Assembly: GCA_023486985.1 (NCBI GenBank)
Contig: JAMDEM010000065.1
Location: 1 to 5,552 of the forward strand
DNA length: 5,552 nt
Reading direction: 5' to 3'
Origin: Bacillota bacterium
Lineage (GTDB): Bacteria; Vulcanimicrobiota; JAMDEM01
Both the position numbers and the translations under genes were made by a program. Every line of letters starts with the position of its first letter. The stretch's first letter is position 1. This document shows, piece after piece, positions 1-5,248 of this stretch. The notes below the pieces were generated by a model, which was not told the origin of the DNA, did not search any database, and saw nothing but the letters and a program-made list of their open reading frames with translations.

Positions 1-127
1 TTAGGGATAAAAAAATTAAACTGTCAAGAAAGTTTGGACTTAATTTAACAATTGAATGAAGTGAAATTTTAAAAATTATCTCTTTTGAGGTCCACTTAAG
101 CTTGCTTATGAATTATGCAGGACTCTC

Positions 128-152
128 AGGGGGCTTCTTAAAGAAGCCCCCT
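128..152 (-). terminator. Strong hairpin downstream of the toxin gene
   Basis: A perfect inverted repeat with 12-base arms (AGGGGGCTTCTT and its complement) is separated by a single A at 140; in RNA the loop would open to a few bases. It lies about 85 bp beyond the toxin stop codon, so it probably ends or protects the leftward toxin-antitoxin transcript. There is no T-run after the stem on either strand, so it is not a textbook intrinsic terminator. It could act in either direction or be an mRNA 3'-end stabiliser. Confidence 0.5.
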
Positions 153-236
153 CCTGAAATCCACCTGATACCTATGCCTGTTTTGTTTCCAGCGTCATAA
201 TATGAGTGTTTCCCGTCTCAGCCCGCGGGCTTTCAG
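153..236. other. Non-coding stretch with short palindromes
   Basis: No convincing gene lies between the hairpin and the toxin stop. Two short palindromes are visible: TCATA-A-TATGA at 195-205 and AGCCCGCGGGCT at 220-231, the latter 5 bp past the toxin stop codon. The GC-rich one stands out in AT-rich surroundings and could form a small hairpin (AGCC/GGCT, loop CGCG) at the 3' end of the toxin mRNA. A structured 3' UTR or small RNA is possible but unproven. The outer stretch 1-127 is AT-rich and shows no gene. Confidence 0.2.
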
Positions 237-551
237 TTAAATATGGTAATCTTCATTTTCTAATCCTTTCTTTCTCATTTCTTCTGCCCTCTGCTGAAGA
301 AAGCTAGAAATATAGATATCTTTTCTGTGCCCGATTCCATAAACAATAATTACTTGACCTATCTCATAAACAATTCTGTAATCGCCAATGTGACATGACC
401 AAAGACCTTTAAGATCTCTGTAAAGTTCGAAAGCTTCACTTCGGGGATCAATAACTATCCTATCTATTGTTGCCTGAATCTGCTTTTTAATAAATTTTGG
501 TAAGCCCTTTATATCCTGTAAAGCCTGTTCAGTAAATTTGATTTCATGCAT
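237..551 (-). CDS. RelE/ParE superfamily toxin
   Basis: This encodes a 104-residue toxin of the RelE/ParE fold. RelE members cleave mRNA on the ribosome, while ParE members poison gyrase. The family pattern is clear: an N-terminal amphipathic helical part (residues 8-34), then D46-LKG-L50-W51, H54-IGDYRIVYEI (54-64) and the C-terminal G74-HRKDIY-80. R59, R76 and Y80 lie where RelE-type nucleases carry catalytic or phosphate-binding residues, which favours an mRNA interferase over a ParE activity; this is inference. The usual basic residue before GDYR is H54 here. About 24 residues follow Y80, including a charged helix (residues 86-98), making it longer than typical 85-95 residue relatives. 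The ATG touches the antitoxin stop with no gap, and a GGAG lies 8 bases upstream inside the antitoxin gene, so translation is probably coupled. Confidence 0.9.
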   Translation of the reverse strand: MHEIKFTEQALQDIKGLPKFIKKQIQATIDRIVIDPRSEAFELYRDLKGLWSCHIGDYRIVYEIGQVIIVYGIGHRKDIYISSFLQQRAEEMRKKGLENEDYHI

Positions 552-806
552 TTATTTTTCTCCAAAAGCCTCTTTATATGAATGAAGGCGTCCAGCTTTA
601 ATATCCTCTTTGGCTCTGCTGATTTTCTTCATCATTTCTTTGCTTTTGAGAATAGCCTTGGTTTCTAAAAGGTTTGCATCTATTTTTATAATAATAGCAG
701 CTGGCTTTCCATGTCTGGTTATAATCACCTGATCCCCTTGCTCTACTTGATTAATAACTTTGGGAAATATGTTTCTAGCTTCAGTTAAATTTAAAAACTT
801 TGTCAT
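552..806 (-). CDS. Phd/YefM-family antitoxin
   Basis: This encodes an 84-residue antitoxin that should bind and neutralise the downstream RelE-like toxin and repress its own promoter. The N-terminal DNA-binding and dimerisation part carries the family signature: L7-TEAR at 7-11, then F14-PKVINQVEQGD at 14-25 and V27-IITRHGKPAA at 27-37. The lysine-rich C-terminal half (50-84) is the expected flexible toxin-binding tail. The start chosen is the ATG at 806, because AAGGA lies 7 bases upstream and the conserved region begins right after it. An in-frame ATG at 842 would add 12 unlike residues and lies at the predicted transcription start, so it is unlikely. The pairing of a Phd-type antitoxin with a RelE-type toxin is the YefM-YoeB/RelBE-like arrangement (type II). 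Confidence 0.9.
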   Translation of the reverse strand: MTKFLNLTEARNIFPKVINQVEQGDQVIITRHGKPAAIIIKIDANLLETKAILKSKEMMKKISRAKEDIKAGRLHSYKEAFGEK

Positions 807-821
807 TTTGTATTCCTTCTT

Positions 822-841
822 TCTGGACAGAAATCTGTACA
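822..841 (-). promoter_or_regulatory. Candidate antitoxin operator (two TCTGNACA sites)
   Basis: On the plus strand TCTGGACA (822-829) and TCTGTACA (834-841) form a direct repeat with 12 bp spacing. The second holds the palindrome TGTACA, and ACAGA-AA-TCTGT (827-838) spans both. The block covers the predicted transcription start of the toxin-antitoxin operon. E. coli YefM is known to bind paired palindromes with a TGTACA core, as I recall about 12 bp apart, so this is a good autorepression site. The link is by analogy only. Confidence 0.55.
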
Positions 842-845
842 CTTT

Positions 846-875
846 ATTATATCATTTTTCCAGCAGTTTTGTCCA
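846..875 (-). promoter_or_regulatory. Sigma-70-type promoter of the toxin-antitoxin operon
   Basis: On the minus strand a perfect -10 TATAAT (846-851) follows a -35 TGGACA (870-875, five of six consensus bases) with an 18 bp spacer. Transcription should start near 839, giving about a 33-base leader before the antitoxin ATG at 806. The -35 and spacer lie within the last codons of the propeller gene, so the pair can be expressed independently of the genes upstream. Confidence 0.65.
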
Positions 876-2237
876 GTTTGGCGGCATTGTTAACTGCATC
901 AGAAGCATTTGATCCCCGCCTATGCGCTGACCCCAGTTTGATGCCCACACCACTTTCTTTCCGTCATTGGTTACAGAAGCATGAGTTTCTTCCCAGTATT
1001 CTTTTGTTGTGTTATAAACTTTTGCCAGATAAAAGACACGCGGCTTCTGCGGGTCTAATTTTACAAGAGTAATTGTCCTGTCAAGCCAGTTTTGTTCTTT
1101 TAATCCCTGCTCGATGCTGGTGGAAACCACGCAATACCCAGGGAAATTTGCTGAAATGTGCACGCCTGACTGCAGGCTCAAAGGCGATTCACTGGAAACG
1201 AAAAGCCTCACAAGCGGTATCCTGTTTGTGTTCTCATAACTTCCGCCGTTTTCCAGAATCGGTTCCGTATCGAAGCTTATAGGAATCATATCAATATAAT
1301 CTGTTCTTGTATTCTGCATAACTATAACTTCATTGCCGTAAATATCAAGGCCCACATCCGAGTGGGCAGTGGTATAATCCAACCGGTGAAATTGGGTAAG
1401 CTCCTTGTTTGCCATTGTCAGTCCGGCAAGATTTCCGCCGTTATTATCAAGTCCTCCGATTAAAACCCAGGTTCCCAGGGGAGACATTCCAATCCAGTCA
1501 AGTTCCGTTTCGTTGGGGGCAATTTTATATACGCCCAATACAGTATTTTTTTCCCTGTCCCATGTAAAGATATAATGCTGTTTATAATCCGTGCTGGCAT
1601 CACCCTGAAGAAAGAACGCCCAGAAACGGTTATCCATAGAGGCTTCGCCTTCATCCATCATGGTTATGCGATAAACTTTTTCCTTTTTGATTATCGGACC
1701 CATTACCGGGTCTTTCGAAAAATCTTTTATCAGAGTTCTCTTGCCGGTCTTTACATTCAAAGTCTTTATGCTGAAATTTTCCTCTCCCCAGATAAGGTTT
1801 AAATCTTTCCTGTCCCACCGCGGCTCTGCTATTGAGCCATGAACAACAAGATTTGCCGGCTTGTTATAGGGATACGACTTTGTCCGGTAAACATCCCAGA
1901 GCCCGTCGGGATTGAGCAGGATAATCATTGACTGATTTACATTGAATGGGTCAAACCTTGAATATTCATGCCTTCCCTTTATGCCGTCCTTTTCTGTCAC
2001 GCGGGTAAGAATCGTGCCAAAACTGGAATCAAAAAAAGATTCACCAACCGCCGGGAGCTTTCTTTCAACCAGTGAATAAACCGGATTGCCGCCTGAAAGG
2101 GGATCCGGCACTTCAATGAATGAAAAATTGTCAGGATATTTCAGTTCCTTGAAATCACCGTAAGCCACAAAGAAACTGCACCAAAAAATCACAACTATTG
2201 ACGCAAAAGAAAAAATGTAAAATAAAGCTTTTTTCAT
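852..2237 (-). CDS. Exported beta-propeller-like protein of unknown function
   Basis: This 461-residue protein starts with a signal peptide: KK at 2-3, a hydrophobic core at roughly 5-24, and a plausible cleavage after A25-Y-G27. C20 is not in a lipobox, so it is more likely periplasmic, secreted or membrane-anchored than a lipoprotein. The rest is beta-rich with repeated blade-like elements: W141-DRKDLNLIW-150 then LNVKTGKRTL (160-169); F224-TWDREKNTVLG; W248-IGMSPLGTWVLIGG; H292-SDVGLDIYGNEV; and H419-ASVTNDGKKVVWASNWG near the C-terminus. Repeats of the (S/N)-x-DG-(K)-x-V-x-W type are seen in TolB/WD40-like propellers, including the oligogalacturonate lyase-like group. I see no firm catalytic motif and assign no reaction. 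AAGGA lies about 7 bases before the ATG. It follows yjbQ by 53 bp on the same strand with no terminator between them, so they are probably co-transcribed. The antitoxin begins 45 bp downstream. Confidence 0.8.
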   Translation of the reverse strand: MKKALFYIFSFASIVVIFWCSFFVAYGDFKELKYPDNFSFIEVPDPLSGGNPVYSLVERKLPAVGESFFDSSFGTILTRVTEKDGIKGRHEYSRFDPFNVNQSMIILLNPDGLWDVYRTKSYPYNKPANLVVHGSIAEPRWDRKDLNLIWGEENFSIKTLNVKTGKRTLIKDFSKDPVMGPIIKKEKVYRITMMDEGEASMDNRFWAFFLQGDASTDYKQHYIFTWDREKNTVLGVYKIAPNETELDWIGMSPLGTWVLIGGLDNNGGNLAGLTMANKELTQFHRLDYTTAHSDVGLDIYGNEVIVMQNTRTDYIDMIPISFDTEPILENGGSYENTNRIPLVRLFVSSESPLSLQSGVHISANFPGYCVVSTSIEQGLKEQNWLDRTITLVKLDPQKPRVFYLAKVYNTTKEYWEETHASVTNDGKKVVWASNWGQRIGGDQMLLMQLTMPPNWTKLLEK

Positions 2238-2290
2238 AACTTTTTCCTTTCTGCACTGCGCATTCTTGTTGAATTTTCCGAACCCATATC

Positions 2291-2710
2291 TTACTCTCCG
2301 ATTATCTTTACAAGGACTCTCTTCTTTCTTCTTCCGTCGAACTCGCCGTAAAAAATCTGCTCCCAGGGACCGAAATCAAGTTTCCCGTTGGTGATGGCAA
2401 CCACAACTTCCCTTCCCATAACCTGCCGCTTTAAATGGGCATCGCCGTTATCTTCGCCTGTCTGATTATGCCGGTAGCGGGATACAGGTGAATGAGGAGC
2501 AATCCCTTCAAGCCACTCGTCAAAATCATGAATCAAACCGTTTTCATCATCATTGATAAAAACGCTTGCCGTTATGTGCATGGCATTTACGAGGCATAAC
2601 CCATCCTTTACCCCGCTCTTCCGTACCAGTTCCTCTATTTTAGAAGTAATATTAATATAATCCATTCTATTGGGAGTATTAAACCAGAGATGTTCAGTCA
2701 ATGACTTCAT
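2291..2710 (-). CDS. yjbQ: YjbQ/UPF0047 family protein
   Basis: This is a 139-residue, full-length member of the YjbQ (UPF0047) family of small soluble trimeric proteins. The family is sometimes labelled secondary thiamine-phosphate synthase because E. coli YjbQ shows weak activity of that kind; its true role is unsettled. Signature blocks are present in order: M44-HITASVFINDDE-56, R80-HNQTGEDNGDAHLK-94, I106-TNGKLDFGPWEQIF-120 and G122-EFDGRRKKRVLVK-135. H45, H81, D90 and H92 are likely metal or ligand residues by family comparison. A GAGGA about 6 bases before the ATG supports the start. It is the first sizeable gene of the leftward set. A short ORF upstream ends inside its start codon (ATGA overlap), which may couple its translation. 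Confidence 0.9.
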   Translation of the reverse strand: MKSLTEHLWFNTPNRMDYINITSKIEELVRKSGVKDGLCLVNAMHITASVFINDDENGLIHDFDEWLEGIAPHSPVSRYRHNQTGEDNGDAHLKRQVMGREVVVAITNGKLDFGPWEQIFYGEFDGRRKKRVLVKIIGE

Positions 2711-2772
2711 GATTTTTCCTCATTTCCTTTAAATAATTTTCCTGCTATGGAAAATGCTTTACATACGGCCAT
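2707..2772 (-). CDS. Possible 21-codon leader ORF ahead of yjbQ
   Basis: A 21-residue reading frame begins MAVCKAFSIAGK and ends GNEEKS. Its TGA overlaps the yjbQ ATG as ATGA, the classic geometry for translational coupling. A GGAG lies 5 bases before its ATG. It has no recognisable domain; the first half is mildly hydrophobic and cationic, the end is charged. It could be a leader peptide, a small protein, or chance. The upstream start signal and the ATGA overlap are the only support. Confidence 0.35.
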   Translation of the reverse strand: MAVCKAFSIAGKLFKGNEEKS

Positions 2773-2821
2773 AATTACTCCATAAATATGCCGCCGTAAA
2801 TTAATATTCCTCCCATCGCAA

Positions 2822-2850
2822 ATTATACTTCAGGAAGTTTTCTTTGACAT
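2822..2850 (-). promoter_or_regulatory. Candidate leftward promoter for yjbQ set
   Basis: On the minus strand a perfect TATAAT (-10) occupies 2822-2827. With a 17 bp spacer the -35 position (2845-2850) reads ATGTCA, a weak match. Transcription would begin near 2815, ahead of the small ORF and yjbQ. The weak -35 suggests an activator or a repressor-controlled promoter. Confidence 0.45.
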
Positions 2851-2879
2851 TGTAAAATCAGGCTTCAATGTGGTATCTT
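2843..2879 (+). promoter_or_regulatory. Candidate rightward promoter and near-palindrome
   Basis: A perfect -35-like TTGACA lies at 2844-2849, but no good -10 follows at 16-18 bp. An extended -10-like TG-G-TATCTT occurs at 2871-2879, 24 bp from it, so the two are probably not one promoter. TTGACA is also part of the near-palindrome TTTGACA-T-TGTAAAA (2843-2857), which overlaps the -35 region of the leftward promoter and could be a regulator site. Some promoter for the HEPN-MNT-ispH-hypB genes must lie in this gap, but its exact position is unsure. Confidence 0.3.
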
Positions 2880-2880
2880 T

Positions 2881-2952
2881 ATGAAGGAGGATTTTCATTA
2901 TATAAGGAATTCTGAAGTAGTGAAATACCGGAAACCATGGAGGAGAAAATGA
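2881..2952 (+). CDS. Doubtful 23-codon ORF ending in the HEPN start codon
   Basis: A frame starting MKEDFHYIRN and ending in the basic stretch RKPWRRK stops at a TGA that overlaps the preferred HEPN ATG (2949) as ATGA. There is no clear ribosome binding site before its own ATG. An AAGGAGG (2884-2890) lies inside it with no ATG, GTG or TTG at a usable distance. It may be a coupled leader peptide, a decayed upstream gene, or chance. I list it only because its stop and the HEPN start fit so neatly. Confidence 0.15.
   Translation: MKEDFHYIRNSEVVKYRKPWRRK
2939..2951 (+). promoter_or_regulatory. Ribosome binding site fixing the HEPN start
   Basis: GGAGG (2939-2943) is followed after 5 bases by ATG at 2949. 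The upstream in-frame ATG at 2937 overlaps this site and has no comparable signal of its own, so initiation at 2949 is preferred, removing four residues (MEEK). Confidence 0.65.
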
Positions 2953-3329
2953 TTAACCCGGACAAACAAGTGGTTTATTGGAAAGAAGGCGCACAGGAAG
3001 ACTGGGAAGCCGCCAATGAATTAATGGAAAACGGTCGTATTCGTCAGGCTTTATTTTTTGTTCACCTTTCCATGGAAAAACTTATTAAAGCTCATGTCAG
3101 CCGTAATACCCGCGATCTGCCTCCGCGAACGCATAACCTTGTGCGGCTGGCTGATTTAACCGGAATACCTTTTACAAAAGACCAGCTTGAAATACTTGCG
3201 GAAATAAACTCTTTCAGCCTTGAAGGCCGTTATCCAGAATCTTTTTCTCCGCCCCCAACGATCAGTGAAGCAAAGGCTTACTTTGCCAAAGCTCAGGAGG
3301 TTTTTACATGGTTGATGAATCAATTATAG
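2949..3329 (+). CDS. HEPN-domain protein (likely toxin of HEPN-MNT pair)
   Basis: This encodes 126 residues of an all-helical HEPN domain. Landmarks are W11-KEGAQEDWEAANEL (first helix), A34-LFFVHLSMEKLIKAHV (the aggregation and binding helix), then R55-DLPPRT-H62-NLVRLA, the HEPN R-x4-6-H element that forms the RNase site in active HEPN proteins. The later N87-SFSLEGRYPE resembles the RYP segment of the PF05168 type. Thus it is closer to PF05168 HEPN than to the DUF86/HepT group, whose motif is R-x4-x-Y. In HEPN-MNT modules the HEPN protein is usually the toxic RNase and the nucleotidyltransferase neutralises it, sometimes by AMPylation. Whether that holds here is inference; R55 and H62 are retained, so ribonuclease activity is plausible. 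It overlaps the next gene by 22 bp. An unusual point is its place directly ahead of ispH. Confidence 0.85.
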   Translation: MINPDKQVVYWKEGAQEDWEAANELMENGRIRQALFFVHLSMEKLIKAHVSRNTRDLPPRTHNLVRLADLTGIPFTKDQLEILAEINSFSLEGRYPESFSPPPTISEAKAYFAKAQEVFTWLMNQL

Positions 3330-3637
3330 GCATAATAAAAAACTACCTTCGTAAAGTTCAAGACAGTGGAATTACGGTAAGTTTTGGAGTTGTTTTCGGT
3401 TCTCAAACTACCGGCAAAACCGATAAGTGGAGCGATATTGATCTCTTAGTCGTCTCTCCCCGCTTCGACGCTCCAAAAACACGCCGGGACATAGACCTGC
3501 TCTGGAAACTTACTCCTCAGGTCGACAGCCGCATAGAACCTATTCCCTGCGGTGAACGTCAATGGGAAGAAGACGATGCCAGCACTATCATAGAAATAGC
3601 GCGGCGCATGGGCGATATGATAAAAGTTCAGGAGTAG
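3308..3637 (+). CDS. Minimal nucleotidyltransferase (MNT), HEPN partner
   Basis: This 109-residue protein is a stand-alone polymerase-beta-type nucleotidyltransferase domain. The hallmark is G31-S-x3-G36 followed by S42-D43-I-D45-LLVV: G31/S32 bind the nucleotide and D43/D45 are the metal-binding carboxylates. The third acid is probably E77 (RIEPIP), where many relatives have Asp. All three are present, so the enzyme looks active. In studied HEPN-MNT pairs the MNT transfers AMP to the HEPN toxin and so acts as antitoxin; others may act on RNA or small molecules. AGGAGG (3295-3300) lies 7 bases before the ATG, within the HEPN gene, and the 22 bp overlap supports coupled synthesis of the pair. 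Length fits the family. Confidence 0.9.
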   Translation: MVDESIIGIIKNYLRKVQDSGITVSFGVVFGSQTTGKTDKWSDIDLLVVSPRFDAPKTRRDIDLLWKLTPQVDSRIEPIPCGERQWEEDDASTIIEIARRMGDMIKVQE

Positions 3638-3640
3638 TTA

Positions 3641-4531
3641 ATGGAAATATTATTAGCGGAAAGCGCAGGATTTTGCTTCGGCGTTAAGAGAGCCATGCAG
3701 ATGGCATACCAGACGCTGGAAGAAGCCGGCAAAGAAAACAAGGGAAGGGTATATTCTCTTGGTCCTATTGTTCACAATCCCCAGGTTGTTTCAAAACTTG
3801 AGGAAATGGGCATTTCTGTCATTCAGGATCTGGATGACGCAGATTCAGGATATATGATAGTAAGAACCCACGGCATTGCCCCGGAGAAAAGAGAAGAAAT
3901 TTTAAAGCGGGGCTTTAAAATTATTGACGCGACCTGCCCCCTGGTTCGAAAAATCCACAACATTGTACAAAAATTTGAAAAAGACGGCTACCGCATTGTT
4001 GTGATTGGCCACAAAGATCACCCGGAAGTAAAAGGAATTTTAGGACATTCAAACAGAAAAGCTCACGTCGTTGAAAGCGCGGAAGAATTGAAGGAAATTC
4101 CAGGCAATGAAAAAATCGGAGTTGTTGTTCAGACAACTGAACGCCTTGAGAACTTCAGGAAAATAAGTCTTGCCCTTTCTGAAATGTATGACTGCAGTAT
4201 ATCCAACACAATCTGCTACGCCACCGGCGAAAGGCAGAAAGCGGCTTCCGAGCTGGCAAAGGTTGTTGATATAATGATTGTTGTTGGAGGCAAAAACAGC
4301 TCAAACACCGCCAGACTTGTGGAAATATGCAAAGAAACCGGAACCGTTACTTCCCATGTGGAGACGGCAAAGGAACTGAAAAAATCGTGGTTTAAAGATG
4401 CAACAAAAGCCGGCATCACAGCCGGTGCTTCCACTCCTGACTGGATAATTCATGAAGTTATTCAATGGCTTGAAAAACTTGATTCAGGGAGGAATAAAAC
4501 TGGAAATACCCGTAAAAAAAAGCATTCTTGA
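3641..4531 (+). CDS. ispH: 4-hydroxy-3-methylbut-2-enyl diphosphate reductase
   Basis: IspH (LytB) makes IPP and DMAPP from HMBPP, the last step of the cytosolic MEP isoprenoid pathway, using a [4Fe-4S] cluster. The three cluster cysteines are present: C12 (AGFCFGVKRA), C99 (DATCPLV) and C192 (NTICYAT). Substrate residues are H45 (VHNPQVV), H77 (RTHGIAPE), H127 and catalytic E129 (DHPEVKG), T165/T166, the S220-S-N222 stretch, and S264-T265 (GASTPDW). All domains appear intact and active. AGGAG (3630-3634) lies 6 bases before the ATG, just 3 bp past the MNT stop. The core ends near residue 280; the last 16 or so residues are a basic tail (GRNKTGNTRKKK) encoded across the hypB start region. The stop falls 32 bp into hypB. 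A stand-alone IspH is usually about 275-320 residues, so 296 is normal. Confidence 0.96.
   Translation: MEILLAESAGFCFGVKRAMQMAYQTLEEAGKENKGRVYSLGPIVHNPQVVSKLEEMGISVIQDLDDADSGYMIVRTHGIAPEKREEILKRGFKIIDATCPLVRKIHNIVQKFEKDGYRIVVIGHKDHPEVKGILGHSNRKAHVVESAEELKEIPGNEKIGVVVQTTERLENFRKISLALSEMYDCSISNTICYATGERQKAASELAKVVDIMIVVGGKNSSNTARLVEICKETGTVTSHVETAKELKKSWFKDATKAGITAGASTPDWIIHEVIQWLEKLDSGRNKTGNTRKKKHS
4486..4502 (+). promoter_or_regulatory. Ribosome binding site with CTG start of hypB
   Basis: AGGGAGG (4486-4492) is followed by 7 bases and then CTG (4500-4502) in the hypB frame. No ATG, GTG or TTG lies at a suitable distance in this frame. The in-frame ATG at 4452 and the TTGs at 4470 and 4479 have no such site. 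This makes CTG the best-supported start. Confidence 0.7.
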
Positions 4532-5144
4532 AGACAATGAAACAATTGCCGCCAGGCTTAAGGAAAAATGGGAAAAAACCCTTGTCTTAAATCTCATGTC
4601 TTCTCCGGGAGCAGGCAAAACCACCCTTCTTGAAAAAACTGCTGAAAAACTAAATGGAAAACTGAAAATGGCAGTTATTGAAGGCGACCTTGCCACAAGA
4701 ATTGACGCCGAAAGAATTGAAAAACACGGCATTCCTGTAATTCAGATAAACACCGGCAAGGGATGCCACCTTAATGCAAAGATGGTTGAGGAAGCCTCTT
4801 TAAATCTTCCCGCAGGCATTGACATTCTCTTTATTGAAAATGTAGGAAACCTTGTCTGCCCGGCGGAATTTTCACTGGGAGAAGATTTAAGAGTCATTCT
4901 GGTAAGCGTTCCCGAAGGCGATGAAAAGCCTTTAAAATACCCGGTAATCTTTAGAAGCGCAAGTGCCTTCGTAATAAATAAAGTTGACCTTGCCCCATAT
5001 GTAAATTTCAGCATCGAGAAAGCCAAAGATAATGCTCTTGGAATAAATTCAGCCATGGAACTTTTCGAGGTTTCCTGTTATACGGATGCCGGGCTGGATG
5101 AGTGGATTTCCTGGCTTGTGGAGAAAAGAAAGGAAAAAAAATAA
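4500..5144 (+). CDS. hypB: Hydrogenase nickel incorporation GTPase HypB
   Basis: HypB is a SIMIBI-class GTPase that, with HypA, inserts nickel into [NiFe] hydrogenase. From the CTG start it has 214 residues, the usual size for forms lacking a His-rich N-terminus. Motifs: Walker A S35-PGAGKTT-42, E61-GD-63 followed by D69 (switch region), the G-domain metal site C89-H90 (GKGCHLNA) and C120 (NLVCP), N114-VGN, and the guanine-specificity N160-KVD-163. The N-terminal CxxCGC site of E. coli HypB is absent. The N-terminus LEIPVKKSILEDN matches the normal family beginning MEI-V-x-x-IL-x-x-N, so start at the CTG (4500) rather than the ATG at 4452, which would add 16 unlike residues read out of frame from ispH. 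It overlaps the last 32 bp of ispH, implying one mRNA and coupled translation. Confidence 0.93.
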   Translation: MEIPVKKSILEDNETIAARLKEKWEKTLVLNLMSSPGAGKTTLLEKTAEKLNGKLKMAVIEGDLATRIDAERIEKHGIPVIQINTGKGCHLNAKMVEEASLNLPAGIDILFIENVGNLVCPAEFSLGEDLRVILVSVPEGDEKPLKYPVIFRSASAFVINKVDLAPYVNFSIEKAKDNALGINSAMELFEVSCYTDAGLDEWISWLVEKRKEKK

Positions 5145-5157
5145 TATAAATCGCAAC

Positions 5158-5180
5158 CTCCCCCTTTAGTAAAGAGGGAG
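5158..5180. repeat. Palindrome unit 1
   Basis: The arms CTCCCCCTTT (5158-5167) and AAAGAGGGAG (5171-5180) surround a 3-base centre, AGT. Nine of ten positions pair; the exception is C5163 opposite A5175. It begins 13 bp after the hypB stop. Confidence 0.7.
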
Positions 5181-5194
5181 ATAAAACAAGCTCT

Positions 5195-5217
5195 CCCCCT
5201 CTTTGATAAAGAGGGGG
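5195..5217. repeat. Palindrome unit 2
   Basis: Perfect 10-base arms CCCCCTCTTT (5195-5204) and AAAGAGGGGG (5208-5217) flank a GAT centre. An extra GGGGGAG downstream can compete for pairing with the C-rich arm, so two foldings are possible. Confidence 0.75.
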
Positions 5218-5248
5218 GCGGGGGAGTTAAATAAATAACCCCACCCAG

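Noticed and set aside
22..27. Leftward -35 (TTGACA on the minus strand) near the window edge.
   Set aside because: Its -10 would fall at or beyond base 1, and no TATAAT-like hexamer is visible at the right distance.
43..242. Integron attC site: ATTTAAC (43-49) and GTTAAAT (236-242) fit the inverted core consensus around the toxin stop.
   Set aside because: They are about 200 bp apart, longer than usual attC sites. The inner L sites and the imperfect long stem are missing, and the same 7-mer recurs by chance in this AT-rich DNA (for example near 784).
800..1802. Plus-strand open frames of 69-90 codons (800-1072, 1073-1282, 1575-1802) across the propeller gene.
   Set aside because: They lie opposite a well-supported minus-strand gene with a signal peptide and ribosome site, have low-complexity or unlike protein sequence, and no matching start signals.
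4452..4499. ATG at 4452 as the hypB start.
   Set aside because: It adds 16 residues unlike HypB, deep within ispH, and lacks a ribosome site; the CTG at 4500 fits both the site and the family N-terminus.
3921..5056. Minus-strand open frames of 71-104 codons across ispH and hypB.
   Set aside because: They are antisense to two strongly conserved genes, show no family motifs, and have no supporting start signals.
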